A stretch of DNA of 64,000 nt, taken from the NCBI RefSeq assembly GCF_039729195.1, contig NZ_CP155796.1, forward strand, positions 6,014,001-6,078,000, read 5' to 3'. Position numbers and translations under genes: made by a program. This document shows positions 43,994 through 53,096 of this stretch, one piece after another (within the stretch, counting starts at the first letter, position 1; each line of letters starts with the position of its first letter). The notes below the pieces were generated by a model. It ran no database searches, was not told the DNA's origin, and saw nothing but the letters and a program-made list of their open reading frames with translations. This DNA is from Mycobacterium sp. DL (GTDB lineage Bacteria; Actinomycetota; Actinomycetes; Mycobacteriales; Mycobacteriaceae).

Positions 43994-44704
43994 TCAGGCC
44001 GTGGCAGCGGCGTAACGGGCGGAGACCTCGTCCCAATCGACCACCTGCCACCACGCGTTGAGGTAGTCGCCCCGGCGGTTCTGGTGCTTCAGGTAGTACG
44101 CGTGCTCCCAAACGTCGTTACCGAGCAAGGGGATTCCTCTGACTTCGGCGACGTCCATCAGCGGGTTGTCCTGGTTGGGAGTCGACGTGACAGCGAGTTC
44201 GCCGTTCGGCTCGACGATCAACCACGCCCATCCGGAGCCGAAGCGCTTGGTACCCGCCTCGTTGAACACCGACCTGAAGGCCTCCATCGACCCGAACTCC
44301 TGGTCGATGGCAGCCTGCAGTTCCGGCGACGGCCCACCGACAGTGCCGGGCGAGGTCATCGTCGTCCAGAAGAAACTGTGATTCCAGTGCCCGCCTGCGT
44401 TGTTGCGAACCGCTGCGGGCATCGTGCCCGCCGTGGCGACCAACTGCTCCAACGGAACTCCTTGCAGCGCAGGGTCGGCAGCCACCGCCGCGTTGAGTGC
44501 GTCCACGTAGGCCTGGTGATGCCTGTCGTGGTGGATGGTCATGGTCTCGGTGTCGATCACCGGCTCCAGCGCGCCAGGTGCGTAAGGCAGAGGCGGCAGG
44601 GTGAACGCCGATTGCGCAGCAGCGGGTGCCGCCGCGTGCGTGGCTGCCGCCCCCGGGACGATCAGGGCGACGGCGGCGGCCAACAGGACGAGGTGACGGC
44701 GCAT
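43994..44704 (-). CDS. Secreted Fe/Mn superoxide dismutase
   Basis: 236-aa SOD with a Sec signal peptide (RRHLVLLAAAVALIVPGAAATHAAA), so it acts outside the cytoplasm, unlike the leaderless cytosolic SodA. Metal ligands visible: His in IHHDRHHQAYV, His in GGHWNHSFFW, and the C-terminal Asp/His pair in WEHAYYLKHQNRRGDYL. ATG 44704 is preferred: GGAGAT upstream acts as SD, while 44719 is a TTG inside it. A palindrome at 44769-44784 lies in its promoter. Confidence 0.92.
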   Translation of the reverse strand: MRRHLVLLAAAVALIVPGAAATHAAAPAAAQSAFTLPPLPYAPGALEPVIDTETMTIHHDRHHQAYVDALNAAVAADPALQGVPLEQLVATAGTMPAAVRNNAGGHWNHSFFWTTMTSPGTVGGPSPELQAAIDQEFGSMEAFRSVFNEAGTKRFGSGWAWLIVEPNGELAVTSTPNQDNPLMDVAEVRGIPLLGNDVWEHAYYLKHQNRRGDYLNAWWQVVDWDEVSARYAAATA

Positions 44705-44768
44705 TCTGCGGATCTCCAATCACGGGCTTCGGGTCCCTCACAGGGACTTCGCAGGTGCATATCCACTC

Positions 44769-44784
44769 GTTTGCGCAGGCAAAC
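44769..44784. promoter_or_regulatory. Perfect palindrome upstream of secreted SOD gene
   Basis: GTTTGC (44769-44774) and GCAAAC (44779-44784) with a GCAG centre, 65 bp upstream of the SOD start. It could be an operator for a metal- or oxidant-sensing repressor. The family of the regulator is unknown. Confidence 0.45.
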
Positions 44785-44839
44785 ATCTGTACCGCACCGG
44801 GCGGTTCGATCAGGTGTTCAAAGATCAGTCGCCGGCCGG

Positions 44840-45751
44840 TCAGGCCTGTAGTCCGTCCCGCAATTCGGCGAGCGCCCGCGTGAGCCCGACTCTCGGGGTC
44901 CAACCCCAGCGGCGCGCACGGTCAGCGACGATCTGGCCGGTCCATGCAGGTTGCTGCTCCCACACGATGTCGATCCCCAACGCGTCGGCCACGGCCCCGA
45001 AGTAGTCGCGCTGCGTCGCCGGCCCATCGGCGGCGCTGACCACCGTGCAACCGCTCTCGAGCGGACCTCGTTCAGGGTCGGTGGACGTCTTGATCCGCCC
45101 TGTCGCGAGATCGGCGAGTAGGGCCGCGAGATCGTCGACGTGCACCCACGCGAATGTCTTTCCCGGGACGGCGTGGCGTGCGGACTCGGTTGTCGCCATC
45201 TCGCGCGGGCGAAGCGAGTTCCAGATCGAGGTCTCGCCGGGGCCGAGGATGGCCGGCGGCCGCACCAGGACGCGGGTCAGATCGTCGAGCGCGGCGAGGG
45301 CGGCGTCGGTGTCGCGTTTGGTGACGGCATAGTCGCCCGCATCGTCGTCCACCAGCGCCGCTGACTCGTCGACCTCACCGACGCCGGGCGACCGGTCGTA
45401 GACGGCGGCGGTCGACATGTGAACCAGACGGTCGACGCCGGCGGCCCGGGCCGCCCGCGCCATCACCGGGGTGCCGTCGACGGCCACTCGATGCTGGTTC
45501 TGCCGATCAGAGCCCATCGGATGCACGGTCGTGACGACGGCGCCGGCCCCGACGACCACGACAGCGGCGAAGTCCGGGTCACCGAAGCTCCCCACCCACT
45601 CCTCGACACCGCTGAGGTTCGGTGCGGTGCCCGCGCGGCGTACGACAGCGCGCACTGCGACCGCGCGTTCCACCAACGCGGCGCAGGTACGCGCACCGAC
45701 AAAACCGTTCGCTCCGGTGACGACGACGGGTGAGAGGTGATCGGCGACCAT
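44840..45751 (-). CDS. NAD-dependent epimerase/dehydratase family oxidoreductase
   Basis: 303-aa extended SDR: cofactor motif VTGANGFVGAR (residues ~10-20), HMSTAAVYD, and YAVTKRDTD containing Tyr-x-x-x-Lys. Function not known; sugar epimerase/dehydratase or 3-beta-HSD-like reductase. ATG 45751 is chosen because it is the first start close to the Rossmann motif. Same direction as the SOD gene, 120+ bp upstream, so not obviously an operon. Confidence 0.83.
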   Translation of the reverse strand: MVADHLSPVVVTGANGFVGARTCAALVERAVAVRAVVRRAGTAPNLSGVEEWVGSFGDPDFAAVVVVGAGAVVTTVHPMGSDRQNQHRVAVDGTPVMARAARAAGVDRLVHMSTAAVYDRSPGVGEVDESAALVDDDAGDYAVTKRDTDAALAALDDLTRVLVRPPAILGPGETSIWNSLRPREMATTESARHAVPGKTFAWVHVDDLAALLADLATGRIKTSTDPERGPLESGCTVVSAADGPATQRDYFGAVADALGIDIVWEQQPAWTGQIVADRARRWGWTPRVGLTRALAELRDGLQA

Positions 45752-45911
45752 CTGCCCACCATGCCAGCTACGCGTGAACTTCCCCGGTGAGACACCGGGC
45801 GCCTGATTGTCTTCTGAATGAGACGCATTCACGAAGCTGTTGCGGTCGGGCTGCCCCGCCTGCTAAACCTGACGGGTTGGAGTGATGTAGAACACACTTT
45901 GAGGAGACTCG

Positions 45912-47966
45912 ATGCGCTCACCGACCCGCGAGACCGAGGCGCTGACGTCCGGAACCGGGGGCACCGCCGGGTCCGGCAGGTTCATCGGGCGGGTCGGCGC
46001 GCTCGCGGTCTTCCTCGGCGTCGGTGCGGCACTTGCCATGCCGTCCGCGCACGCAGACAGCGACGACTCGTCCGCGGGTTCGTCGTCTACGAGTTCGTCG
46101 TCCTCGAGTTCGTCGTCGAGTTCGTCGTCAGACTCGGCGACTGAGTCCACCGGAAGAAAGTCCAGGACTTCTTCAGCGTCGTCATCGTCGACGACCGATT
46201 CAGACGACACGGCCCAGACCTCGGACAGGGAGGCCGCCGAGAGCCCCCGCCCCGGAAAGCGCAGCGAGCCTGCGGGCGATCCTGACGAAGCCGCGGAGTC
46301 GGAATCCGCTGACGACGAGTCCGACAACAACACCTCGACCGAACCCCCTGACGCACCGGAGGACGAGGGCTCCGTGACCACACAAGTGCCGGTCGCCGAG
46401 GTGCAGATCGTCGAGTCCTCCGCGCGGTCGGCCCCGGAGGACCCCGCCGAGGCCCCGCTCGCGTCACCGGCCGAATGGGCGATGGCGGCGGCGACGCGGC
46501 GGGAGGTCGGCGTCGAGGCCAACACCGCGGTTGCGCAGCCTCAGGCCACCGTGAGCATCAACAGCAGCGCTCTGACAAACCAGGTGAGCCCACTGGGCAC
46601 ACCCGAACAGATCGCCCGCGAGAAGATCGCCATGCAGACCGCCAACTCGCTACCGGTGGCCTTCATGAAACTTGTTCTCCGGATTGGTTTCCTGGCCGCC
46701 GCCAAAGAACAGTTCGCCCTTGTCGGCGGTCCCGACGCCGCGAACCTGGACGCGCTGGACCGGGCCGTCGACGAGTACGCGCTCGCCGCAGCGTTCCAGC
46801 AGCAGATCCTCAATCCCATGGATCCGGCCGTCGTCACCCAGGTCGCGCCGCCGCACAGCTGGTACGGGATCGATGTCGGCGGCTCACGTCTGCTCTACGA
46901 CAACCCCGATACGATCTACCGCTTCATGCCCGTCAACAAGACGTCGGAATATGTGATCACCGGCCGCCTGTACGACGGGATCCCCGCGGACACCACGTTC
47001 AGCGTGCTCGAGGGAACCGCCGGCACGACGTCGACGATCCTGACCCTGAGCGACCTGGACGTCGACGACGACGGCACGTTCGTGATCACCGTCAGCGGTG
47101 CCCCCGCCGCGCCCGGCCAGCGGAACCACCTGCAGCTGACCTCCAAGTCCACCCTGATCGCAGCCCGAGACACGTTGGGCGACTGGACAGTCGAGGATCC
47201 GATGGGGTTGGCGGTGCACCGTGTCAGCGGTCCCCGCAACAGTCTGTTCGCTCAACTCGGGGGGTTCGTTCTGCTGGGCGGGCTGGTCAACGACAGTCCG
47301 CTGTTGACGTCGCTGGTGTCGCTGATACCGCCGCTGGGCATCGCCGAATCACGTTTCGTCCGGGGCACGCTGACCGCGCTGCTACTGGTGGTCAGAGGCG
47401 CGGAGCAGGCCAAGTACATGGCGTTGGCGACGACCGATCCCGACACCGGTGAGCTCCGGGCCCCCAACGTGATGACTCAGCCGGCCAGCAACGCCGAGTT
47501 CCTCGCCAACCAGCTGCAGAGCAATGGCTACTTCCAACTGGCCGATGACGAGGCCCTGGTGCTGACGATCGACCCGGGCAACGCCGGGTTCTTCACCGTT
47601 CCGGTCTACAACGACTGGACGATCACCGACGACTACTGGAACCAGCAGACGAGCCTGAACGACGACCAGGCCGTCGCCAACCCGGACGGCACCTACACCA
47701 TGGTCGTCTCGGTGACCGATCCCGGTGTGGCCAACTGGATTTCGACCGGCGGGCTGAACCAGGGCATCATCTCGATGCGGTTCCAGAACCTCGACCCGGA
47801 GTCCAGCGACGCACCGGGTGTGCAATCGGTCGTGGTCAAACTCGAAGAACTCGACGAACATCTGCCCGCGGGCACGATCTACGTCACGGCCGCGGAGCGG
47901 GCGGTACAGCTGGCGACACGCAAAGCCGGCTTCGACAAGCGTTGGGCGCCCTATCCCCAGGTCTGA
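45912..47966 (+). CDS. Secreted Ser-rich protein with DUF1214-like C-terminal region
   Basis: 684 aa. Signal peptide of the mycobacterial FIGRVGALAVFLGVGAALAMPSAHA type (cleavage near residue 48), then a low-complexity Ser run (residues ~57-75) and a long acidic Ser/Glu/Asp-rich segment to ~150. The rest is globular. Its C-terminal part (residues ~545-665) contains NPDGTYTMVVS, DPGVANWIS and PVYNDWTITDDYW, resembling DUF1214 domains of exported/periplasmic proteins; this match is approximate. SD GAGGAG lies 6 nt before ATG. Exact function unknown; a cell-surface stalk plus domain architecture is inferred. Confidence 0.75.
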   Translation: MRSPTRETEALTSGTGGTAGSGRFIGRVGALAVFLGVGAALAMPSAHADSDDSSAGSSSTSSSSSSSSSSSSSDSATESTGRKSRTSSASSSSTTDSDDTAQTSDREAAESPRPGKRSEPAGDPDEAAESESADDESDNNTSTEPPDAPEDEGSVTTQVPVAEVQIVESSARSAPEDPAEAPLASPAEWAMAAATRREVGVEANTAVAQPQATVSINSSALTNQVSPLGTPEQIAREKIAMQTANSLPVAFMKLVLRIGFLAAAKEQFALVGGPDAANLDALDRAVDEYALAAAFQQQILNPMDPAVVTQVAPPHSWYGIDVGGSRLLYDNPDTIYRFMPVNKTSEYVITGRLYDGIPADTTFSVLEGTAGTTSTILTLSDLDVDDDGTFVITVSGAPAAPGQRNHLQLTSKSTLIAARDTLGDWTVEDPMGLAVHRVSGPRNSLFAQLGGFVLLGGLVNDSPLLTSLVSLIPPLGIAESRFVRGTLTALLLVVRGAEQAKYMALATTDPDTGELRAPNVMTQPASNAEFLANQLQSNGYFQLADDEALVLTIDPGNAGFFTVPVYNDWTITDDYWNQQTSLNDDQAVANPDGTYTMVVSVTDPGVANWISTGGLNQGIISMRFQNLDPESSDAPGVQSVVVKLEELDEHLPAGTIYVTAAERAVQLATRKAGFDKRWAPYPQV
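46075..46133 (+). repeat. In-frame trinucleotide/12-bp repeat coding the Ser tract
   Basis: GAGTTCGTCGTC occurs three times (46091, 46106, 46118), the last two in direct tandem, within a run of TCG/AGT Ser codons. Slippage here would lengthen or shorten the Ser tract without breaking the frame. Confidence 0.6.
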
Positions 47967-48094
47967 ACCGGACGTCTCCGGCCGGCTGTCTCGGATTCGA
48001 GGTCAAAGGTCGGTGTGCGGTGCGACGGGGTGCGCGCGTTAGTGTGCTTCGGTCGGCCTCAGCGAACGAGAGGCCAGGAAAGTCGAGCACAGTC

Positions 48095-49126
48095 ATGACC
48101 GCATCAGCAGACGCACCGGCACTCGAGGCGCGGGTCGGCCACTACTACCAGATGGACGACACCTACCTCGTCGGCCGCGAGAAGGTGCGTGAGTACGCCC
48201 GCGCCGTGCAGGACTATCACCCCGCGCACTGGGATGTCGACGCCGCCGCCGCGCTGGGCTACTCCGGTCTGGTGGCACCGTTGACGTTCACCTCCGCGCC
48301 GGGCATGTCCTGCAATCGCCGCATGTTCGAATCAGTGGTCATCGGTTACGACACCTACCTGCAGACCGAGGAGGTCTTCGAACAACACCGTCCGATCGTC
48401 GCGGGAGACGAACTGCACGTCGACGTCGAACTGACGTCGGTTCGCAGGATCGCCGGCAGGGACATGATCACCGTGACCAACACCTTCACCGACGCCGCCG
48501 GCGAGAGGGTGCACACGCTGCACACCACTGTCGTCGGCGTCACCGCCGAGGATCTTGATCCGACGATCAAGACCGCCGTGCAGAACGCGATGATGCATGA
48601 CGTCGACTTCTCCGGTATCGGCACGTTCGACACCGAATACCACAAGACGGTGCGTCCGGAGGGCGAGGTGCGCATCGCCGAGGGGGGCACCACCCGCACT
48701 CCGGGAACCCCGTCGTTCGAGGACGTCAACGTCGGTGACGAACTTCCGGTGCGGCACACGCGACTGTCGCGGGGCGACCTCGTCAACTACGCCGGCGTTG
48801 CGGGTGACGCCAATCCGATCCACTGGGACGAGGACATCGCCAAGCTGGCCGGGCTGCCCGACGTGATCGCCCACGGAATGCTCACCATGGGTCTGGGCGC
48901 CGGGTTCGCCTCCGGGTGGTCGGGTGACCCCGGGGCGGTCACCCGTTACGCGGTGCGGCTGTCTGCGCCGGCGATCGTGTCCGCCACCGAAGGAACCGAC
49001 ATCGAGTTCAGCGGCCGGATCAAGTCATTGGACCCGGCGACCCGCAGCGGCGTCGTTGTCATCGCCGCGAAGTCCGACGGCAAGAAGATCTTCGGGCTGG
49101 CGACGATGAACGTCCGCTTCAGCTGA
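48095..49126 (+). CDS. Fused HadA/HadB (3R)-hydroxyacyl-ACP dehydratase
   Basis: 343-aa double hot-dog protein. The N-terminal half (residues ~10-165) is HadA-like (VGREKVREYARAV, APLTFTSAPG); the C-terminal half (~205-340) is HadB-like with the catalytic hydratase motif AGDANPIHW (Asp and His) and VIAHGMLTMGLG. Such proteins dehydrate (3R)-hydroxyacyl-ACP in FAS-II/mycolate elongation. ATG 48095 starts the HadA half; the frame upstream of it is not conserved. It is separate from the stand-alone HadA at 1347-1796. The convergent GAF gene overlaps it by 8 bp. Confidence 0.88.
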   Translation: MTASADAPALEARVGHYYQMDDTYLVGREKVREYARAVQDYHPAHWDVDAAAALGYSGLVAPLTFTSAPGMSCNRRMFESVVIGYDTYLQTEEVFEQHRPIVAGDELHVDVELTSVRRIAGRDMITVTNTFTDAAGERVHTLHTTVVGVTAEDLDPTIKTAVQNAMMHDVDFSGIGTFDTEYHKTVRPEGEVRIAEGGTTRTPGTPSFEDVNVGDELPVRHTRLSRGDLVNYAGVAGDANPIHWDEDIAKLAGLPDVIAHGMLTMGLGAGFASGWSGDPGAVTRYAVRLSAPAIVSATEGTDIEFSGRIKSLDPATRSGVVVIAAKSDGKKIFGLATMNVRFS

Positions 49127-49659
49127 GTGCGCCGGGGTTCTGACGAACGATCGCCTCGACGTCGGACCGCAGTTGCGCGAGCTTCTGCTGCTCGTCGGCG
49201 GAGTAGTCGCGGGCCGTGTCATCGAGTGCGCACACCGTGCCCACCACGTTGCCGTCGGCGTCGTGGACGGGTAGGCCGAGGTAGTTGTGCAGTCCGAACT
49301 CGGTCTCGTCCTCGTTTCCGGCGAACACAGCGTCGGTGCGCGAATCCCGCACGAACAGCGCCTCGTCGGAGTTCACCACCCGTTCGCAGTACAGCGGTTT
49401 CCGGTCCTGGTCGTCACCGGCTTTCTTTCCCGCCGCCCACGGTGTAGTGCTTGGTGGCCTCACCGCCGGTGGCGGCCACGACCATCGAGTCCGGTTCGGA
49501 GCGCATCACCAGCACCGACTTCACGTTGAGCTGGCGCGCCAGTCGCTCGAGCTCGGGGGTCACCGAAGCCAGTCCCTCGGTGGCGTCCGGTCGGTGCGGT
49601 GCCGGCGCCCGGGTCTCGTCGACGGTGGGGTCCGAGTCGTCACGGTCGTGTTCAGTCAT
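49119..49659 (-). pseudogene. GAF domain protein disrupted by a frameshift
   Basis: The start (ATG 49659, MTEHDRDD...) and the end lie in different frames. Frame 1 runs to TKHYTVGGGK then stops; the second frame resumes with AGKKAGDDQDRKPLYCERVV and continues to NYLGLPVHDADGNVVGTVCALDD, typical of GAF proteins. Removing one base in the GGCGGCGGG run (49429-49437) restores a continuous GAF domain of about 179 aa. So the gene has a one-base insertion: a recent mutation, a sequencing error, or less likely programmed frameshifting. It lies 62 bp downstream of the kinase gene. Confidence 0.75.
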
Positions 49660-49721
49660 CGGTTCATTCTTCCAGTCGCGGCCGGCTGCCCGCTGGTTCG
49701 AGCATGACGGACTACTGGACG

Positions 49722-51230
49722 TCACGGGTTGTCGGGCACGGGACCTGAGCCCATCACGACCGTGATCTGGGCGGTGACCTCGACGGTTCGCCCGGCAAAT
49801 GGATTGGTGCCCACCACACGATCCTCGAGCTCGGGGGGTGACGGTAACGACGCCTGCTGGAACTGCAGGAAGCCCGCGTCGATCAGCACCCGAACCGCTT
49901 CGGCATAGGTCAGCGACGTCACATCAGGAACCACTCGTAGCGCCGGCTTCTCGGCGTCGGGGGTGTTCCGTGCGGGGCCTGTGGACACGTTGACGGTGAT
50001 CTCGTCGCCGGACCCCACTGCGGTGTCCGCCGCGGGGTCGGTATCGATCACGTGGTCGCTCGGCACCGTCGGATGCTCCTGTTCCTGCACACGGGTGCTG
50101 ACGCCGGATTCGTGCAAGGCCGCGACCGCGTCGGTCAGGGCCTGACCACGCACGTCCGGAAGCGGAGCACTGCCAGGGCCACGTCCGGCCAGGTTGACCG
50201 CGACGGCCAGCACCACCGCTAGCACTGCGAGCGCACCGAAAGCAATCAACTTCCGTGACCTCGACGAACCACTCCGCCGCGACGGATGCGTCGGGACCTG
50301 CTCGTTCGGTGAGGTCGGGCGATCCGGCCCGGCCAAGGACAACGGCGACGTGAGTTCAGCGGCAGTCCCCTGCGCGGCAGCGAACGGCGGATCGCCATTC
50401 TGAAGGCGGATCAGGTCGACGCGCATCTCCGCGGCCGACTGGTACCGATCGGCGGGATCTTTGGCCATCGCCTTCAACACCACGGCGTCAAAATCCGGTG
50501 TCAGTCGACCGTCGCGGCTGGACGGCAGATCCGGGTCCTCGCGGACGTGCTGGTAGGCGATCGCGACGGGCAGATCACCAGCGAAAGGCGTTTCGCCGGT
50601 GGCCAATTCGTACAGCACACACCCGAGTGAGTAGACGTCGGAGCGGGCGTCGACATCGCCACCACGGGCTTGTTCGGGGGACAGATAGTGGGCGGTGCCC
50701 ATCACCGCCCCGGTCCGGGTGACGCTGTTGTCGCTGTCGGCGAGTGCTCGGGCGATGCCGAAGTCCACCACCTTCACTGCTCCGGCCTCACTGATCAGAA
50801 TGTTGGCGGGCTTGACGTCGCGGTGGACGATCCCGTGCCGGTGGCTGAACTCCAGCGCTTCGCAGACATCCGCGGCGACCCCGATCGCCCGCCGCGGGGT
50901 CATGGCTCCCCGGGCACGCACGGTATCCCGCAACGTCAGACCCTCGACGTACTCCATCACGATGTACAGGAGCTGCCCTGTGGACGTCTCCACCTCGCCG
51001 CTGTCGTACACCGCAACGATCGCGGCGTGGTTCAGTCCCGCCGTCTTCTGTGCCTCCCGCCGGAATCGCGCGTTGAGGCTGGGATCTCTGGCCAGATCCG
51101 CGTGCAGCACCTTGACCGCCACGTCGCGATTCAGTCGCAGGTCACGGGCCAGATGAACTTCGGACATGCCGCCGATTCCCACGATCTCGCGCAGTTCGTA
51201 GCGATCGGCGAGGACGCGCGGCGTGCTCAC
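49722..51230 (-). CDS. PknB-like Ser/Thr protein kinase with two PASTA domains
   Basis: 502-aa transmembrane kinase. Kinase domain residues ~11-275: G-loop GIGGMSEV, K40, HRD at D138, DFG at 156-158 and activation-loop T171/T173, identical in position to M. tuberculosis PknB. TM helix ~328-348; two PASTA repeats ~356-420 and ~432-500 (PknB has four). It should phosphorylate Ser/Thr of cytosolic targets after sensing muropeptides. GTG 51230 reproduces the PknB N-terminus; the frame upstream is not conserved. It is not next to pknA/rodA/pbpA/pstP, so it is a paralogue. Confidence 0.92.
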   Translation of the reverse strand: MSTPRVLADRYELREIVGIGGMSEVHLARDLRLNRDVAVKVLHADLARDPSLNARFRREAQKTAGLNHAAIVAVYDSGEVETSTGQLLYIVMEYVEGLTLRDTVRARGAMTPRRAIGVAADVCEALEFSHRHGIVHRDVKPANILISEAGAVKVVDFGIARALADSDNSVTRTGAVMGTAHYLSPEQARGGDVDARSDVYSLGCVLYELATGETPFAGDLPVAIAYQHVREDPDLPSSRDGRLTPDFDAVVLKAMAKDPADRYQSAAEMRVDLIRLQNGDPPFAAAQGTAAELTSPLSLAGPDRPTSPNEQVPTHPSRRSGSSRSRKLIAFGALAVLAVVLAVAVNLAGRGPGSAPLPDVRGQALTDAVAALHESGVSTRVQEQEHPTVPSDHVIDTDPAADTAVGSGDEITVNVSTGPARNTPDAEKPALRVVPDVTSLTYAEAVRVLIDAGFLQFQQASLPSPPELEDRVVGTNPFAGRTVEVTAQITVVMGSGPVPDNP

Positions 51231-51387
51231 TGCCGAATCCCGACGTGTCCTGCCCCAGGTTCGCTCGACACTCGGCTCCCAAGGCAGGTTGTCCTTGGTG
51301 AGGCCACCTGACAATCCTGGCACGTTGCAGGTGCCCCGGCCAAAGACCGATCGGGGATCAGCCGGACCGGCGACGCCAGCGTCTTGA

Positions 51388-52245
51388 TCAGTCCCGGTCC
51401 GACCACCGGAACACGGCGAGACAGCCGATCAGTCCGCCGACCGTCCACACCATCAGCACCAGGAAGATTCGCCAGTGCTCCCAACTGCCCGCCGGTTCGA
51501 GCACGACCATCTCAGGCGGCAGGAGCACCGAGCGGAACCCCTGCGCCATCCACTTGACGGGGAAGAGCGAACCGACGATCAGCATCCACGTCGGCAAGAC
51601 CATGATCGGCACGTAGGTACCCGACAGGAACTGCAGGCCCACGGCGGGACCGTTGGTCAGTACCGCCGCGGACACGGCGTTGCTCGCGAAGTTGCTGATC
51701 AGGATGCCCAGCAGGGAACAGCTGACGATGCCCAGAACGAAGACCCACGTCAACGTGAACCATCCGAAAACGTCTGTGGGCAAACGAAGTCCGAAAACGA
51801 ACACACCGACGAGCAGCAGCAGGACGGCCTCGGCGAGACTGACGATCCCGACCAGCGCGATCTTGCCGATGAAGTACGACGACGCGGTTGTCGGCGTCCC
51901 GCGGAGGCGTCTCAGGGCACCGGTGTCACGGTCCGCGGCGACGCTGATACCGAGGTTGATGAAGGATGTCGACAGGATTCCGTAGGCGAGCATGCTCGCA
52001 GCGATCACGGCGCCGGTGCTGATATCGCTGTTCGGCAGTTTCTGCGAGAAGATCGAACCCAGCAGCAGGCAGATCACCGCCGGCATCGCGAACGTCAGAA
52101 CCATCTGTTCGGGCCGGCGGTAGAACATCTTCAACTCGGGAACGACTCGCGACAACCCGATGCGCACGGCGGAGGGAATCGGGGATCGCACACCGTCGGC
52201 GCGGTGCCGGGCCGACGATGACTTCTCCGAGTGGCCGACGGACAT
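51388..52245 (-). CDS. ABC-2 type exporter permease
   Basis: About 285 aa with six helices of the ABC-2/DrrB type (SMLAYGILSTSFINLGISVA, GTYVPIMVLPTWMLIVGSLFP). It forms an exporter with the adjacent ATPase. ATG 52245 overlaps the ATPase stop by one base (TGATG), so translation is coupled. Its position behind the PKS suggests it exports the polyketide product. Distance to the kinase gene is 157 bp. Confidence 0.88.
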   Translation of the reverse strand: MSVGHSEKSSSARHRADGVRSPIPSAVRIGLSRVVPELKMFYRRPEQMVLTFAMPAVICLLLGSIFSQKLPNSDISTGAVIAASMLAYGILSTSFINLGISVAADRDTGALRRLRGTPTTASSYFIGKIALVGIVSLAEAVLLLLVGVFVFGLRLPTDVFGWFTLTWVFVLGIVSCSLLGILISNFASNAVSAAVLTNGPAVGLQFLSGTYVPIMVLPTWMLIVGSLFPVKWMAQGFRSVLLPPEMVVLEPAGSWEHWRIFLVLMVWTVGGLIGCLAVFRWSDRD

Positions 52246-53096
52246 CAGGCCAGTCCGATCAGGTGCAGATAGGCGTCTTCGAGCGTCGGCCGCGTCACGG
52301 TGAGCTGTGCCAGCTCGGTGCCATCCGCGCTCCGTTGCCTGATCAACTCGGTCGGGTAGTCGGTGTGTTCCACATGGACCTCGTCGCCCACCATCCACCG
52401 GACCGTCGCGGAGGTGTTGACGTGCTCGGTCAACCGTGTCGGCGAATCCATCGCCACCACCTTGCCGCCGGCGATGACCGCCACCCGGTCGGCCAGCGCC
52501 GCGGCTTCCTCCAGATAGTGGGTCGTCAGCAGGATCGTCGTGCCGTCGGCAGCCAGGACCCTGATCAGCTCCCAGAACTGGCGTCTGGCCTCAGGGTCGA
52601 ACCCCGTCGTGGGTTCGTCCAGGAACAGCAGTTCCGGCATGCCGATGATGCCGAGGGCGACATCGAGTCGGCGACGCTGGCCACCGGACAGTGTCCGCAC
52701 CCTCGAGCCGGCGACCGAGGCGAGTCCGACCAGGTCGAGAATCTCCCCGGTACCTCGAGCGGTGCCGTAGCACCTGGTGAACATCTGCACGGTCTCGAGC
52801 ACGGTGAGCATTCCGGCGTCGCTGACCTCCTGCAGGACGATGCCGATTCTGGCCCGCCAATTGCGGTCGGCGGTACCCGGGTCTTCACCCAGCACCCGCA
52901 CCTGTCCGGAGTCGCGTTTACGGTTGCCTTCGAGGATCTCGATCGTGGTCGACTTGCCCGCCCCATTGGGTCCCAGGATGGCGAAGATCTCGCCGTAGCC
53001 GACGTCGAGATCCAGATCGTGCACCGCCTGAAGCTGCCCGTAGGACTTCGACAACCCCCGAACCTGTACTGCCGACGATTGATTCGGCTGCGTCAC
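52245..53096 (-). CDS. ABC exporter ATPase (DrrA-like)
   Basis: 283-aa ABC ATPase: Walker A GPNGAGKST, Q-loop region GIVLQEVSDAG, signature LSGGQRRRL, Walker B LLFLDEPTTGFDP, H-loop LLTTHYLEEA. The DEPTTGFDP motif and C-terminal extension are typical of DrrA-type drug/lipid exporters. GTG 53096 overlaps the PKS stop (GTGA), so it is translationally coupled to the PKS and very likely serves its product. Confidence 0.93.
   Translation of the reverse strand: MTQPNQSSAVQVRGLSKSYGQLQAVHDLDLDVGYGEIFAILGPNGAGKSTTIEILEGNRKRDSGQVRVLGEDPGTADRNWRARIGIVLQEVSDAGMLTVLETVQMFTRCYGTARGTGEILDLVGLASVAGSRVRTLSGGQRRRLDVALGIIGMPELLFLDEPTTGFDPEARRQFWELIRVLAADGTTILLTTHYLEEAAALADRVAVIAGGKVVAMDSPTRLTEHVNTSATVRWMVGDEVHVEHTDYPTELIRQRSADGTELAQLTVTRPTLEDAYLHLIGLA

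Noticed and set aside
43980..43996. GGTTCGAATC resembling a tRNA T-arm
   Set aside because: No acceptor stem, D-arm or anticodon arm can be folded around it; it overlaps the end of the SOD gene.
46075..46133. CRISPR-like short repeats
   Set aside because: They are Ser codons inside a coding frame, with no spacers; no other CRISPR array or cas gene was seen.
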